In this document: one piece after another, positions 26,874 to 35,739 of the stretch
Layout: the number at the start of each line of letters is the position of its first letter
Numbering within the stretch: position 1 is the stretch's first letter
Assembly (NCBI GenBank): GCA_040905705.1
Contig: JBBDQZ010000053.1
Location: 30,942-94,941, forward strand
DNA length: 64,000 bases
Reading direction: 5' to 3'
Origin: JBBDQZ01 sp040905705
GTDB taxonomy: Bacteria; Bacteroidota; Rhodothermia; Balneolales; Natronogracilivirgulaceae
The notes under the pieces: generated by a model
What the model saw: only the letters and a program-made list of their open reading frames with translations
What the model was told of the DNA's origin: nothing
Databases searched by the model: none
Position numbers and translations under genes: made by a program

Positions 26874-27485
26874 TCAATTGGTGGATGTTGTTTCCATAAA
26901 AGAGGCAACAAGATGTGACAATTCTTCGTAAGCCCGTTCCAGATCGTCATTTACTATTACATGATCGAAACTGTCGGCATAACCGAGTTCCATCCGGGCA
27001 CGGTTTAGACGCAATTGCATGGATTCGTCGTTTTCGGTTCCTCTATTGTGCAACCTCTCGACAAGTACGGCATCTGATGGCGGTTTGATAAAAACGGCCA
27101 TCGCGTCGTTGCCATATTGCGCCTTCACATTCAACGCTCCTTTTACTTCAATATCGAACAAGACAAAGTAGCCTTTTTTAAGCTCTTTTTCAACTTCCTT
27201 TATTAGTGTTCCATAACGCTTGCCGTCATAAAATTCCTCCCACTCCAGAAACGCTCCCTCATTGATAGCTTTTTCAAATTCTTCCTGATTCAGAAAGTGG
27301 TACTCTCTGCCGTTTTCTTCGTGCGGCCTGCGTGGACGTGTAGTGGCGGATACTGAAAATCGCAAATGGGTAAAGTCCTGCAGAAGCCGTTGTGCGAGGG
27401 TAGTTTTACCTGTACCACTCGGGGCCACAAGGATCACAATTTTTCCTCTTTTTAGCCGTGATGGCGGTGATGAAGGCTGCTTCAC
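26874..27485 (-). CDS. gmk: Guanylate kinase
   Basis: A 203-residue guanylate kinase that phosphorylates GMP to GDP. The P-loop is VAPSGTGKTTLAQRLL and the GMP-binding part includes SATTRPRRPHEENGREYHF and the EWEEFYDGKRYGT loop. The start is GTG at 27485, overlapping the yicC stop by four bases (GTGA), which fixes the reading start and shows coupling. It ends 13 bases before the rpoZ start. Gene order and length are those usual for the phylum. Confidence 0.96.
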   Translation of the reverse strand: MKQPSSPPSRLKRGKIVILVAPSGTGKTTLAQRLLQDFTHLRFSVSATTRPRRPHEENGREYHFLNQEEFEKAINEGAFLEWEEFYDGKRYGTLIKEVEKELKKGYFVLFDIEVKGALNVKAQYGNDAMAVFIKPPSDAVLVERLHNRGTENDESMQLRLNRARMELGYADSFDHVIVNDDLERAYEELSHLVASFMETTSTN

Positions 27486-28363
27486 GCGATATTCTGGATT
27501 TGTTCTCGGATATTTTCAATAATCTCTTTCATCTCAACGACCGCGTGTGATATTCCCGTGTGATTTGCTTTGGATCCGATGGTATTGACTTCCCGGTGCA
27601 TTTCCTGGAGGATAAAATTCAATTTTTTCCCCTGGGAGGTGTCACTTTTCAGGCATTCGGTAAAATATTCGATATGCGAATCCATACGTACCAGTTCTTC
27701 AGAAATATCAAGCCGGTCTGCCATGAAAGCAATTTCCTGCTCCAGTCTTTCTTCGTCGATCCGTTCACTTTCCAGGAGCTGTGAAATACGCTCATGCATG
27801 CGTAATTTCCCGTCATTGATACGCTCTTTCTCATTTTTTCCAATAGTTGTACAATATTGACGTAACAGGCTCATCCGTTGTTCCAGGTCTTTCTGCAGAT
27901 TACGGCCTTCATTACGGCGCATTTCGAGTAGCTGATCTACAGAGCGAACAATCGCCGTTTCAACCACTTTAAATTGTTTTTTCAGTATATCCGGATCGTT
28001 TTCGGATACCTCGAAGAGTTCTTCAAATGTCAGCAAGTGCTCCAGTCGAACAGGGTCCTTTATGCCGGCCAGCTTTCTTACTTGTTCCAGAATAGCAATT
28101 TTCGCTTTCAGGAGGTCTTCCTGAATGTGGGCCGGTTTGATGTCTGCAGCAAGATGATCCAGTTGTACGGTCAGGCTTAGTTTACCCCGGCTGATTTTTT
28201 TCTGAACGTTTTCTCTCAGCCGCTGCTCCAGATGTTGTAATTGAGAGGGAAGCTTCATGGAAATCTCAAAATACCGGTAGTTCACCGAGCGGATTTCGGA
28301 TACGGCATGGTAATTCTCCGAAGTGTGTTCACCCCGACCGTAGCCGGTCATGGATTCAAGCAT
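27482..28363 (-). CDS. yicC: YicC family endoribonuclease
   Basis: A protein of 293 residues starting at ATG 28363 (MLESMTGYGRGE); a TTG two codons upstream is a weaker alternative. The N-terminal YicC domain opens with SMTGYGRG, and the C-terminal DUF1732 domain ends in KLNFILQEMHREVNTIGSKANHTGISHAVVEMKEIIENIREQIQN, the most conserved part of the family (quoted here only as positions 245-291: key residues QEMxREVNTIGSK). E. coli YicC has been reported as an RNase affecting small RNA turnover; here only the family is certain. The gene is followed by gmk with a four-base overlap. Confidence 0.92.
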   Translation of the reverse strand: MLESMTGYGRGEHTSENYHAVSEIRSVNYRYFEISMKLPSQLQHLEQRLRENVQKKISRGKLSLTVQLDHLAADIKPAHIQEDLLKAKIAILEQVRKLAGIKDPVRLEHLLTFEELFEVSENDPDILKKQFKVVETAIVRSVDQLLEMRRNEGRNLQKDLEQRMSLLRQYCTTIGKNEKERINDGKLRMHERISQLLESERIDEERLEQEIAFMADRLDISEELVRMDSHIEYFTECLKSDTSQGKKLNFILQEMHREVNTIGSKANHTGISHAVVEMKEIIENIREQIQNIA

Positions 28364-28513
28364 AGACAAGGCATTGTATAGTTGAGATACCTATGTGAAT
28401 GACTTTTACATACATGAGTATGCAGATCACCTCATAGGTATGCTATGTGACATAATGAGTCAAAATACTATAAACACAAAAAAACATCTTCATCAAAGTA
28501 ATAGAGAAACATC

Positions 28514-29884
28514 TTACTTGCCAATGATTTGTTTGATTTCGTCGGCAAGTGCTTCGGCCTTTTTCCGGGTACGGGCCTCCGAGTAAATGCGTATGATCGG
28601 TTCCGTATTGGACTTCCGAAGGTGGACCCATCCTTCGGGAAAGTCGATTTTTATACCGTCGGCTGTGTTGATTTTTAATTCATCCGCGGAGTCGGCATTA
28701 CGGGCGGCATACGTTTCTTCTACCGTTTTCAACACGGAGTCGGCGTCAAAGCCATCCAGTTTGATTTTTGATTTGGTGATGATGTAATCAGGCATGGACG
28801 ATCGTATTTGTGAGGCGGATTTTTGTTCTTCCGCAAGATGTTGCAATACCATGGCAATCCCGGCCAGTGCATCCCGGCCGTAATGCAGATCCGGATTGAT
28901 CACACCTCCATTGCCTTCGCCCCCCATGACCGCACCGGTCTGCTGCATCATCTTGACCACATTGATCTCACCAACGGCCGAGCGATGACACACCTGGCTA
29001 TATTTACCGGCAATATCGTCGGTGACTCGTGAGGAAGAAAGATTGGTGACAACCGGCCCCGGCCGTTTTTTCAGCATAAAATCAAAAGCCAGAGCCTGCG
29101 TATATTCTTCACCGAGCAGATTTCCCTGTTCATCCACAATCGCCAGACGATCGGCGTCCGGATCCGTTACAAAACCGATATCACTGTCGGTTGAGGTGAC
29201 CAGGCCACGGATATCGTCTAAATGTTCGGGAAGGGGTTCAGGATTGTGGGGGAAGTGCCCATCCGGGACACAGTGAATTTTGTTGATCTGCAGGGCACCG
29301 AGGCGTTCCAGTAATCGTGGAATGGCTGTTGAACCGGCCCCGTTTACTGCATCAACGGCAACCCGGAATTTTGCATTTGCAATCGTTTCCCGCTTGATAT
29401 ACGGTAGATCGAGAATGGAATCAATGTGTGATTCCAGTAACGTTTCATTATGCAGCAGCTGGCCGATTTGATCATAATTGCAGTAGCGAATTCGATGATT
29501 ACGGGCAATATCGATGACTTGTTCTCCCTGGGACTGATCCAGAAACTCACTTTTGCTGTTTAACAGTTTCAAGGCGTTCCATTCAGCCGGGTTATGACTG
29601 GCAGACAGGATTATTCCACCTGAAGCGCGGTGCTGTAACACCCCCATGGCCACCGTCGGTGTAGGAACGATACCCAGATTAATAACGTCACATCCGGTCG
29701 ACTGAAGAGCCGAAACAATAATACGTTCGCAGAGTGCCCCGGTTACCCGGGTGTCGCGTCCGACCACCACGGTACCCCCTTCGATCCAGGTACCAAATGC
29801 CGATGCGTACAGCGAAAGATTTTGCGGGGTAAGATCGCTGCCAAAAATTCCACGGATCCCCGAAACAGAGATCATTAACGTCAT
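28514..29884 (-). CDS. glmM: Phosphoglucosamine mutase-type phosphohexomutase
   Basis: A protein of 456 residues from ATG 29884 (MTLMISVSGIRGIFG). The frame is open upstream to 30001, but those 39 residues do not belong to the family. The active-site serine is Ser 96 in SASHNPAEWN, the metal loop is DPDADRLAIVDE, the sugar-binding loop is GGEGNGGVI and the phosphate-binding loop is RKSNTEPIIRIYSEA. It probably interconverts glucosamine 6-phosphate and 1-phosphate for cell-wall precursors; phosphomannomutase activity is a real alternative because the two are hard to separate by sequence. It is divergent from sdhC. Confidence 0.85.
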   Translation of the reverse strand: MTLMISVSGIRGIFGSDLTPQNLSLYASAFGTWIEGGTVVVGRDTRVTGALCERIIVSALQSTGCDVINLGIVPTPTVAMGVLQHRASGGIILSASHNPAEWNALKLLNSKSEFLDQSQGEQVIDIARNHRIRYCNYDQIGQLLHNETLLESHIDSILDLPYIKRETIANAKFRVAVDAVNGAGSTAIPRLLERLGALQINKIHCVPDGHFPHNPEPLPEHLDDIRGLVTSTDSDIGFVTDPDADRLAIVDEQGNLLGEEYTQALAFDFMLKKRPGPVVTNLSSSRVTDDIAGKYSQVCHRSAVGEINVVKMMQQTGAVMGGEGNGGVINPDLHYGRDALAGIAMVLQHLAEEQKSASQIRSSMPDYIITKSKIKLDGFDADSVLKTVEETYAARNADSADELKINTADGIKIDFPEGWVHLRKSNTEPIIRIYSEARTRKKAEALADEIKQIIGK

Positions 29885-30211
29885 AGTGCGCGCCGGTTTG
29901 TTTGAAAAATACGTACAGTGTGCAATGATACAAATAATTGCATCAATTCGTCGAGTGTATTTGCCTGTGTGCGTTTTAAAAATTGAAATTATCTTGCACA
30001 ATTATCACTTTATAAAAGTAAGTTCTGTTAAACGTATTTAAAGTAGAAGTCATCTCAGGATACGTTTTTCGGCTTCTTATGTAGAGTAGATATAAATAAC
30101 GTTCCGCGGCAGCGGCCTGCGGTAAACTTATTTTAAAAACTTTATATTAGCCACCTTCAATATTAGTGAATCAGTGATCATTTTTGCCATTTTAACAAGT
30201 ATTAAGATCTT
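29885..30211. other. Divergent promoter region between glmM and sdhC
   Basis: No gene is present in these 327 bases. The region must contain leftward glmM and rightward sdhCAB promoters. A GC-rich stretch at about 30102-30122 (CCGC...GCGG) flanked by AAATAA and TTATTT can form an imperfect hairpin upstream of sdhC. AT-rich sequence at 30130-30200 is the likely sdh promoter zone, but no specific box is claimed. Confidence 0.35.
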
Positions 30212-30892
30212 ATGTCCAAAGCAGCCACTTTTTTAAATTCGCAAGTGGGCCGCAAGATAGCGACAGGAGTCACAGGCCTTGGCCTGGTTCTGTTTATCAT
30301 TATCCACTTGATCGGGAACCTTTCTTACTATGCGGGCCCTGAAGCAATGAATACCTATTCCTATACCCTTCATCAGATGGGCCCTCTGCTGTGGATCGTC
30401 CGATTGGGATTGCTCGCTTTTTTCCTGTACCACGTCTGGCTGGGCATTTCCATCTGGATGGGCCGCCGCAAAGCCCGGCCTGAAGCCTATGAGGTATATG
30501 CATCCCGCGGAGGAGTGAGCCGCCAGAGCTGGAGTGCCCGATCCATGATCCTGACAGGTATCCTGTTGTTCCTTTTTGTGATTACACATCTGAACACCTT
30601 CGCTTTTCACGATTTTCAGACGGTCATGACCGGGGGCCTGGCCATGCATGATGTACATCAGCGAATGACGGAAGTATTTCAGAAACCCCTTTACACCATC
30701 TATTATGTTGCCATCATGGTGTTGCTCGGTATGCATTTGCGGCATGGAGTCTGGAGTGCATTTCAATCCCTCGGGTGGATGTCTCGCAAATCGAATCCGG
30801 TCATCTATGGTATCGCATTTCTGCTGGCGTTTATCATTGCCATCGGATTCATCGGCCTGCCCATCAGTATTTATCTTGGACTGGTTCCATAA
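30212..30892 (+). CDS. sdhC: Succinate dehydrogenase cytochrome b subunit (diheme type)
   Basis: A 226-residue protein with five membrane helices (about residues 18-36, 52-83, 105-127, 148-170 and 190-215). Histidines occur in four of them: IIIHLIGN, LYHVWLG, VITHLNTF and GMHLRHG, the pattern of a single-subunit anchor binding two b haems, as in menaquinone-linked enzymes. It anchors the flavoprotein and iron-sulphur subunits and exchanges electrons with the quinone pool. There is no separate sdhD, consistent with the five-helix type. It leads the sdhCAB operon, 76 bases before sdhA. Confidence 0.94.
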   Translation: MSKAATFLNSQVGRKIATGVTGLGLVLFIIIHLIGNLSYYAGPEAMNTYSYTLHQMGPLLWIVRLGLLAFFLYHVWLGISIWMGRRKARPEAYEVYASRGGVSRQSWSARSMILTGILLFLFVITHLNTFAFHDFQTVMTGGLAMHDVHQRMTEVFQKPLYTIYYVAIMVLLGMHLRHGVWSAFQSLGWMSRKSNPVIYGIAFLLAFIIAIGFIGLPISIYLGLVP

Positions 30893-30968
30893 CCATGAAC
30901 TATTTAACACCAGGTATGAAATTCCACTCAGTTTTTTATCTGGACGGGTTTAACAGGAGTAAGATATT

Positions 30969-32903
30969 ATGACAGTGATAAACAGCGAAGTATTAAATTC
31001 CAAAGTGCCTGAAGGCGATCTTAAAGACAAATGGGAGAATCATAAAAACAATTTACGGTTGGTAAATCCGGCCAATAAACGAAAATTTACTATTCTGATC
31101 GTCGGAACCGGATTGGCGGGTGCCTCGGCAGCGGCTTCACTCGCCGAACTGGGGTATAAAGTAAAAGTCTTTTGCATTCAGGATTCACCCCGTCGGGCAC
31201 ACAGCATCGCTGCCCAGGGCGGAATCAACGCTGCTAAAAACTATCCGAATGATGGAGATTCCATATGGAGGCTTTTTCACGATACCATCAAAGGTGGAGA
31301 TTACCGTTCGCGGGAAGCCAATGTATTCCGGCTTGCTCAGGTAAGTAATAATATTATCGACCAGTGTGTTGCCCAGGGGGTACCATTTGCACGCGAATAT
31401 GGTGGGTTACTTGATAATCGGTCTTTTGGTGGTGCCCAGGTCAGCCGGACTTTCTACGCAAGGGGGCAGACCGGCCAGCAGCTGTTGCTTGGTGCCTATT
31501 CGGCCATGATGCGGCAGGTGCATGCCGGACGTATTGAAATGCTTGCCCGGCGAGAGATGCTCGATCTGGTAAAGATAGAGGGGAAAGCGCGTGGAATTAT
31601 AGTGCGAAATTTGAATAACGGTGAACTTGAGCGCTATGTCGGCGATGCCGTGCTGCTTTGTTCGGGCGGTTACGGCAATGTTTATTACCTGTCGACCAAC
31701 GCCAAAAATTCCAACGCTTCGGCTATATGGAGATGCTATAAGCGTGGTGCGCAGTTTGCCAACCCGAGTTTCACGCAGATTCATCCGACGTGTATCCCGG
31801 TATCCGGAAAATACCAGTCAAAGCTTACCCTGATGAGTGAAAGCTTGCGAAATGATGGCCGGGTGTGGGTGTCCGGAAAGAAAAATGATGATCGTCATCC
31901 CAACGATATCCCGGAAAAAGAGCGGGATTACTTTCTGGAGCGTCGTTATCCAAGCTTCGGCAATCTCGTACCGCGTGATGTGGCTTCACGTAACGCCAAA
32001 TATGTTTGTGATGAAGGACGCGGCGCCAGTAAAACCGGCCTGGCGGTCTATCTCGATTTTCATGATGCCATAGAGGCGGACGGAATCGACACGATTAAGG
32101 CCAGGTATGGTAATCTGTTTGCCATGTATGAGAAGATCACCGGAGAAAATCCCTATGAAGTGCCGATGCGTATCTTCCCGGCTGTGCATTTTACGATGGG
32201 CGGCCTCTGGGTTGATTACAACCTTTCATCGACGATCCCCGGCCTGTATGTAATGGGCGAGGCCAATTTCGCGGATCACGGTGCCAACCGGCTGGGTGCC
32301 AGTGCGTTGATGCAAGGCCTGGCCGACGGTTATTTTATCATTCCCAATACACTGGGAGATTATCTGGCTGAAAATCTTCATACACAGGAGGTCAGCACAG
32401 ACCATGAGGCCTTTGACGAAGTGGAAAAAGAGGCAAAAGAGCGTATACACAAACTTTTAAATGTGCAGGGCAGGAAAACGGTACTTGATTTCCACCGCGA
32501 ACTCGGGCAGCTGATGTGGGATAACGTCGGTATGTCACGTAACAGGGAAGGACTGGAAAAAGCCATTCGTGATATTGCACAGTTGCGTGAGGCCTTCTGG
32601 AAAGAGGTCAACATTCCGGGAGAAAACAATACCTATAATAAATACCTGGAGTATGCACTTAGAATCGCCGATTTTATGGAGCTGGGTGAACTTATGGCCC
32701 GTGATGCTTTGGAACGGGAAGAGTCTTGCGGCGGACATTTTCGTGAGGAGTATCAGAGCGAAGATGGCGAGGCGGTGCGAGATGATGAACATTTCAGCCA
32801 TGTTGCGGCCTGGGAGTACAAGGGTGAAGACGAGGCGCCGGTTAAGCACAAGGAAGAACTAAATTTTGAATTTGTGACACCTACACAGCGAAGTTACAAA
32901 TAA
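30969..32903 (+). CDS. sdhA: Succinate dehydrogenase flavoprotein subunit
   Basis: A 644-residue flavoprotein. The FAD dinucleotide-binding segment ILIVGTGLAGASAAASLAE starts near residue 43, and the covalent FAD histidine lies in RRAHSIAAQGGINAAKN. Substrate-site parts include RSHRG-like FGGAQVSRTFYARGQTGQQ and HPTCIP, and HFTMGGLWVDYN. It oxidises succinate to fumarate in the TCA cycle or runs in reverse as fumarate reductase. Its size and the extended C-terminus, with an acidic EYQSEDGEAVRDDEHF segment, agree with the Bacteroidota/Bacillus group. It is followed by sdhB after 138 bases, a longer gap than in many operons but without an obvious terminator. Confidence 0.97.
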   Translation: MTVINSEVLNSKVPEGDLKDKWENHKNNLRLVNPANKRKFTILIVGTGLAGASAAASLAELGYKVKVFCIQDSPRRAHSIAAQGGINAAKNYPNDGDSIWRLFHDTIKGGDYRSREANVFRLAQVSNNIIDQCVAQGVPFAREYGGLLDNRSFGGAQVSRTFYARGQTGQQLLLGAYSAMMRQVHAGRIEMLARREMLDLVKIEGKARGIIVRNLNNGELERYVGDAVLLCSGGYGNVYYLSTNAKNSNASAIWRCYKRGAQFANPSFTQIHPTCIPVSGKYQSKLTLMSESLRNDGRVWVSGKKNDDRHPNDIPEKERDYFLERRYPSFGNLVPRDVASRNAKYVCDEGRGASKTGLAVYLDFHDAIEADGIDTIKARYGNLFAMYEKITGENPYEVPMRIFPAVHFTMGGLWVDYNLSSTIPGLYVMGEANFADHGANRLGASALMQGLADGYFIIPNTLGDYLAENLHTQEVSTDHEAFDEVEKEAKERIHKLLNVQGRKTVLDFHRELGQLMWDNVGMSRNREGLEKAIRDIAQLREAFWKEVNIPGENNTYNKYLEYALRIADFMELGELMARDALEREESCGGHFREEYQSEDGEAVRDDEHFSHVAAWEYKGEDEAPVKHKEELNFEFVTPTQRSYK

Positions 32904-33041
32904 GTCCCCGGAGTTTCTGACGGGTTCTTTATTCCGTGGAAGCGAAAGGGGATCCCGAAAACCGGATTTAATACCGTAATTTTAAATAGTCACATTTATA
33001 TCAGGCAATAAAGTTTAAACAAGCATTCGAGGTAAAGCAAA

Positions 33042-33803
33042 ATGAGCAATCAAACCATGACCATTCACCTTAAAATTTGGAGGCAGAAAGATGTCGGAAG
33101 CCCCGGTAAACTGGTGGATTATACGGTGGATGATGTCAATCCGGATATGTCGTTTCTGGAGATGCTCGACTGGCTTAATGAGCGGTTGATGAACGAAGGC
33201 GAAGAACCGGTCGAATTCGATCATGACTGCCGGGAAGGGATTTGCGGCTCCTGCAATCTGGTGCTTAACGGAATGGCACACGGGCCGGAACAGGGAACAG
33301 CGGTTTGTCAGCTCCATATGCGAAAGTACAGGGATGGCGATACCATTGTTGTGGAACCCTGGAGGGCGAAAGCGTTCCCGATGATCAAGGATCTGGTAGT
33401 AGATCGCAGTGCGTTCGACCGCATCATGGCGGCGGGTGGCTATATTTCCGTGAACACCGGGGCCCCGGCCGATGCCAATGCCATCCCGGTCAATAAATAC
33501 GACGCTGACCTGGCTTTTGATTATGCGGCCTGTATCGGGTGTGGCGCCTGTGTGGCGGCTTGTCCGAATTCCTCAGCATCACTATTTACCGGTGCAAAGA
33601 TATCTCAGCTGGCACATCTGCCGCAAGGTGCACCCGAACGAAAAAAGAGAGTCGTCGGTATGGTGGAAAAAATGGCCCGGGAAGGTTTCGGAGACTGCTC
33701 GAACTTTGCCGAGTGCGAGGCCGTTTGTCCGGCCGGGATTTCTATCACAGCCATCGCCGAAATGCGGCGCGAGTATGCGAAAGCGCTGGGCGAAATTGAG
33801 TAG
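33042..33803 (+). CDS. sdhB: Succinate dehydrogenase iron-sulphur subunit
   Basis: A 253-residue protein with an N-terminal 2Fe-2S ferredoxin domain (CREGICGSCNLVLNG...AVCQLHM) and a C-terminal domain carrying the cysteines of the 4Fe-4S and 3Fe-4S clusters (CIGCGACVAACPNSSA and CSNFAECEAVCPAGIS). It transfers electrons from SdhA to the haems and quinone in SdhC. The ATG at 33042 gives the standard N-terminus (NQTMTIHLKIWRQ). It completes the sdhCAB set. After it come about 490 bases without a supported gene. Confidence 0.97.
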   Translation: MSNQTMTIHLKIWRQKDVGSPGKLVDYTVDDVNPDMSFLEMLDWLNERLMNEGEEPVEFDHDCREGICGSCNLVLNGMAHGPEQGTAVCQLHMRKYRDGDTIVVEPWRAKAFPMIKDLVVDRSAFDRIMAAGGYISVNTGAPADANAIPVNKYDADLAFDYAACIGCGACVAACPNSSASLFTGAKISQLAHLPQGAPERKKRVVGMVEKMAREGFGDCSNFAECEAVCPAGISITAIAEMRREYAKALGEIE

Positions 33804-34296
33804 GACGCAGATGTGAACTATTAAAGTAAACAGAGTAATGCAACATTATTTGACCGGTTGAACGATCAAATTCGGAAATTAAATTGCTTTGATGTTTTAT
33901 TTTAGTTAACCGTTACCATTTTTTAAAAACTTGCTATTCTATAATAGAATTATTTACTTACACCCAAATGCATGTTTCATGATACCTGAATGGGTAAAAT
34001 CATGAATATTACTTTTTCCATATTTGGTGAGAACTTAACGCTTTTGAACAAAAGCTGTGGGAAAGAGTTGGGTGCAAATACCGCGGTAGCCTATGCCGTG
34101 CCAATACCTTCAGGAAGAGCTGCAATCCAAAGCTGTTTTTTGTTGCAAACGGGAAGATGCATACAGCATAGCGACCTGACCCGAAGACTGCCAGAGCTCA
34201 TACCCGGCATTTAATCGGATCTTCATTCTTCATGGACACCGGCCCATTTATCCGCTTGGGTTCGTTCGCAATCAATCACTCATTGGAGACATAATC
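33804..34296. other. Intergenic region between sdhB and the phase-variable surface protein gene
   Basis: No gene is supported in these 493 bases. A 74-codon open frame at 33990-34214 has no domain, no ribosome-binding site and unremarkable composition. The first 150 bases are AT-rich and include a 15-base palindrome at 33936-33950, which is expected by chance at this length. The bases GGAG at 34285-34288 form the ribosome-binding site of the next gene. Confidence 0.35.
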
Positions 34297-35117
34297 ATGA
34301 AATATATTCTACCAACGAATTCGAAAAAGCGCTTTTCTTTCTTTCTTTCTTTCTTCTCCTCTCACTAACCGCCCTGCCGGTATCGGCGCAAATTGAAGTG
34401 GGTAGCAATGGCAGTGTATCGATTGGAGACAATTCGCCGAGCTCCAGTCGAAAACTGTGGGTTGATTGCAGTAATGCTTCGGATTGCTCCGGTTCAACAA
34501 GGTATGGAATACTTTCGGTGGTTATAAACACGAGTAATTTCGCTTATGGAGTGTATGGTCAGGTGAAATCGGCCACTCAATTTGCCAATTATGGGGTGTA
34601 CGGGGATGCCCAAGACGGTGAAAATTTTAATGCCGGTATTTATGGCAAACACGACGGGGATGAATTAGCGGATAATTGGGGCGGTTATTTTAACGGTAAA
34701 GTGTATACTACTGAATCGTATGAATCTTCGGATGAGCGGTTTAAAGTAAACATCACTGCCGCTAATGGTTCGCAGATGCTGGCGAAAATCGGACAGCTGC
34801 AGCCCCACCAATATCAGTATTTAAACCCTGATGAACTGCAGCTGCAAGGACTTCCCCGCCTCAACTTTACCAGAGGTACTCATCATGGATTTCTGGTGCA
34901 GGAGATAGAGACGGTGTTTCCCGAACTGGTGATTGACACGCAGACGCCACTTGACTGGAAAGGAGTGCCGGAAGAGGAAAACAGCACAATGTCGACCAAA
35001 GCGGTCAACTATACAGGCCTAATCCCTGTGCTTGTCGCCGGGATGAAGGAACAGCAGGCGCAGATTGAAGCGTTGGAAGCCCGGATTGAGGCGCTGGAAA
35101 ACCAGATGCAGGAGTGA
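34297..35117 (+). CDS. Secreted tail-fibre-like protein with S74 chaperone domain, out of frame at a TTTC repeat (phase-variable, OFF)
   Basis: ATG at 34297 has GGAG eight bases upstream and starts a typical signal peptide (basic KKR, then phenylalanine-rich), but at a tetranucleotide repeat the frame runs into TAA after 23 codons. The frame shifted by one base continues as a hydrophobic core, LTALPVSAQ cleavage region and a full mature protein to 35117. One more repeat unit, or two fewer, would join them into about 274 residues. The mature part has YGVYG-type repeats (residues about 70-120) and a C-terminal S74 intramolecular chaperone domain (SSDERFK...GFLVQEIETVFPELV) with a final coiled coil. 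GTG at 34398 also opens the frame but would lack a signal. The protein is probably surface-exposed; its partner is unknown. Confidence 0.72.
34334..34355 (+). repeat. (TTTC)5 tetranucleotide repeat inside a signal-peptide coding region
   Basis: Five perfect TTTC units run from 34334 to 34353, followed by a partial TT, within codons 13-20 of the surface-protein gene that starts at 34297. The distance from the ATG to the mature frame is 101 bases; adding four makes it divisible by three. This is the classical arrangement of a slipped-strand contingency locus. Confidence 0.85.
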
Positions 35118-35130
35118 TCCTGTACACTTC

Positions 35131-35169
35131 GGCCAGAAGAGTGCGGAACAAATCCGGGCTCTTCCGGCC
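35131..35169 (+). terminator. Hairpin downstream of the surface-protein gene
   Basis: Arms GGCCAGAAGAG (35131-35141) and CTCTTCCGGCC (35159-35169) pair at 10 of 11 positions around a 17-base loop, 14 bases after the stop at 35117. The following bases ATTTGTTGT are only moderately T-rich, so this is a likely but not a textbook terminator. Confidence 0.5.
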
Positions 35170-35233
35170 ATTTGTTGTATAGTCAAAATCTTATTCCTTC
35201 ATTGTGAAATTTTGATCTCTAAATTTTAAACCC

Positions 35234-35716
35234 ATGCAACGTGCAGACATGTATATTCCCTGCCTTGTTTTTTTGATGATTTCCGCCGGATGCGAGGATG
35301 ATCCGGTGCGTACCGACGAGGTCCCCGATATCCCGGACGCGCCCTATGTCTGGCGCATTTGCAATAATGATGCCGATCATCCTATGGAGAACATTGTCAT
35401 TCTCAAGTACAATACGGATGATCAGGACTCTCTGATGGTCGGGGATGTCATCCCGGAGCAATGCTCGAACTACTATGCAGGGCCTTATGAAGGCGAGCGC
35501 CCAATAGATGTTATGAAATACGAGAAGAGCGGAGAGGATTACCTTCATATTTATTTAACAGCTAGGAACGCAACCAAAGGGTTGCCAGACAGCCTCGGGA
35601 CATCGCCGAGTCTATTCACGCAGCTTGTCATGGGCAGATACACGTATCATTTTGCACGTGATACCACACTCATTCATGATATTAGAATTGAAATTGAACT
35701 GGAAGCCTATCATTGA
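35234..35716 (+). CDS. Small lipoprotein of unknown function next to tyrosinase
   Basis: I do not recognise this 160-residue protein. It has a lipoprotein signal (hydrophobic CLVFLMISAGC, lipid cysteine at residue 20) followed by an acidic spacer (EDDPVRTDEVPDIPDAP) and a beta-rich domain with a NNDADHPMENIVILKYN segment and two further cysteines (Cys 43 in WRICNN and Cys 77 in PEQCSNYY) that could form a disulphide in the periplasm. It ends 23 bases before the tyrosinase ATG, so the two are probably co-transcribed; a role as chaperone or surface anchor for the tyrosinase is only a guess from position. Confidence 0.6.
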   Translation: MQRADMYIPCLVFLMISAGCEDDPVRTDEVPDIPDAPYVWRICNNDADHPMENIVILKYNTDDQDSLMVGDVIPEQCSNYYAGPYEGERPIDVMKYEKSGEDYLHIYLTARNATKGLPDSLGTSPSLFTQLVMGRYTYHFARDTTLIHDIRIEIELEAYH

Positions 35717-35739
35717 TTTGCAAATGAAGAGGATTGATT

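Noticed and set aside
28386..28441. Inverted repeat ATACCTATG/CATAGGTAT upstream of yicC
   Set aside because: A nine-base match within a 50-base span is expected several times per window by chance, and no second feature supports it.
33936..33950. Perfect 7+1+7 palindrome downstream of sdhB, with similar ones at 44143-44157 and 61704-61718
   Set aside because: Such palindromes are expected about four times in 64 kb of random sequence (64000/4^7), so three upstream-type locations alone are not evidence of operators.
33990..34214. 74-codon open frame between sdhB and the surface-protein gene
   Set aside because: No ribosome-binding site, no domain, no export signal and no overlap with a neighbour; treated as random.
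34398..35117. Surface protein starting at GTG 34398
   Set aside because: This start lies within the mature protein, just after the signal cleavage region, lacks a ribosome-binding site and would leave a clearly encoded signal peptide unused.
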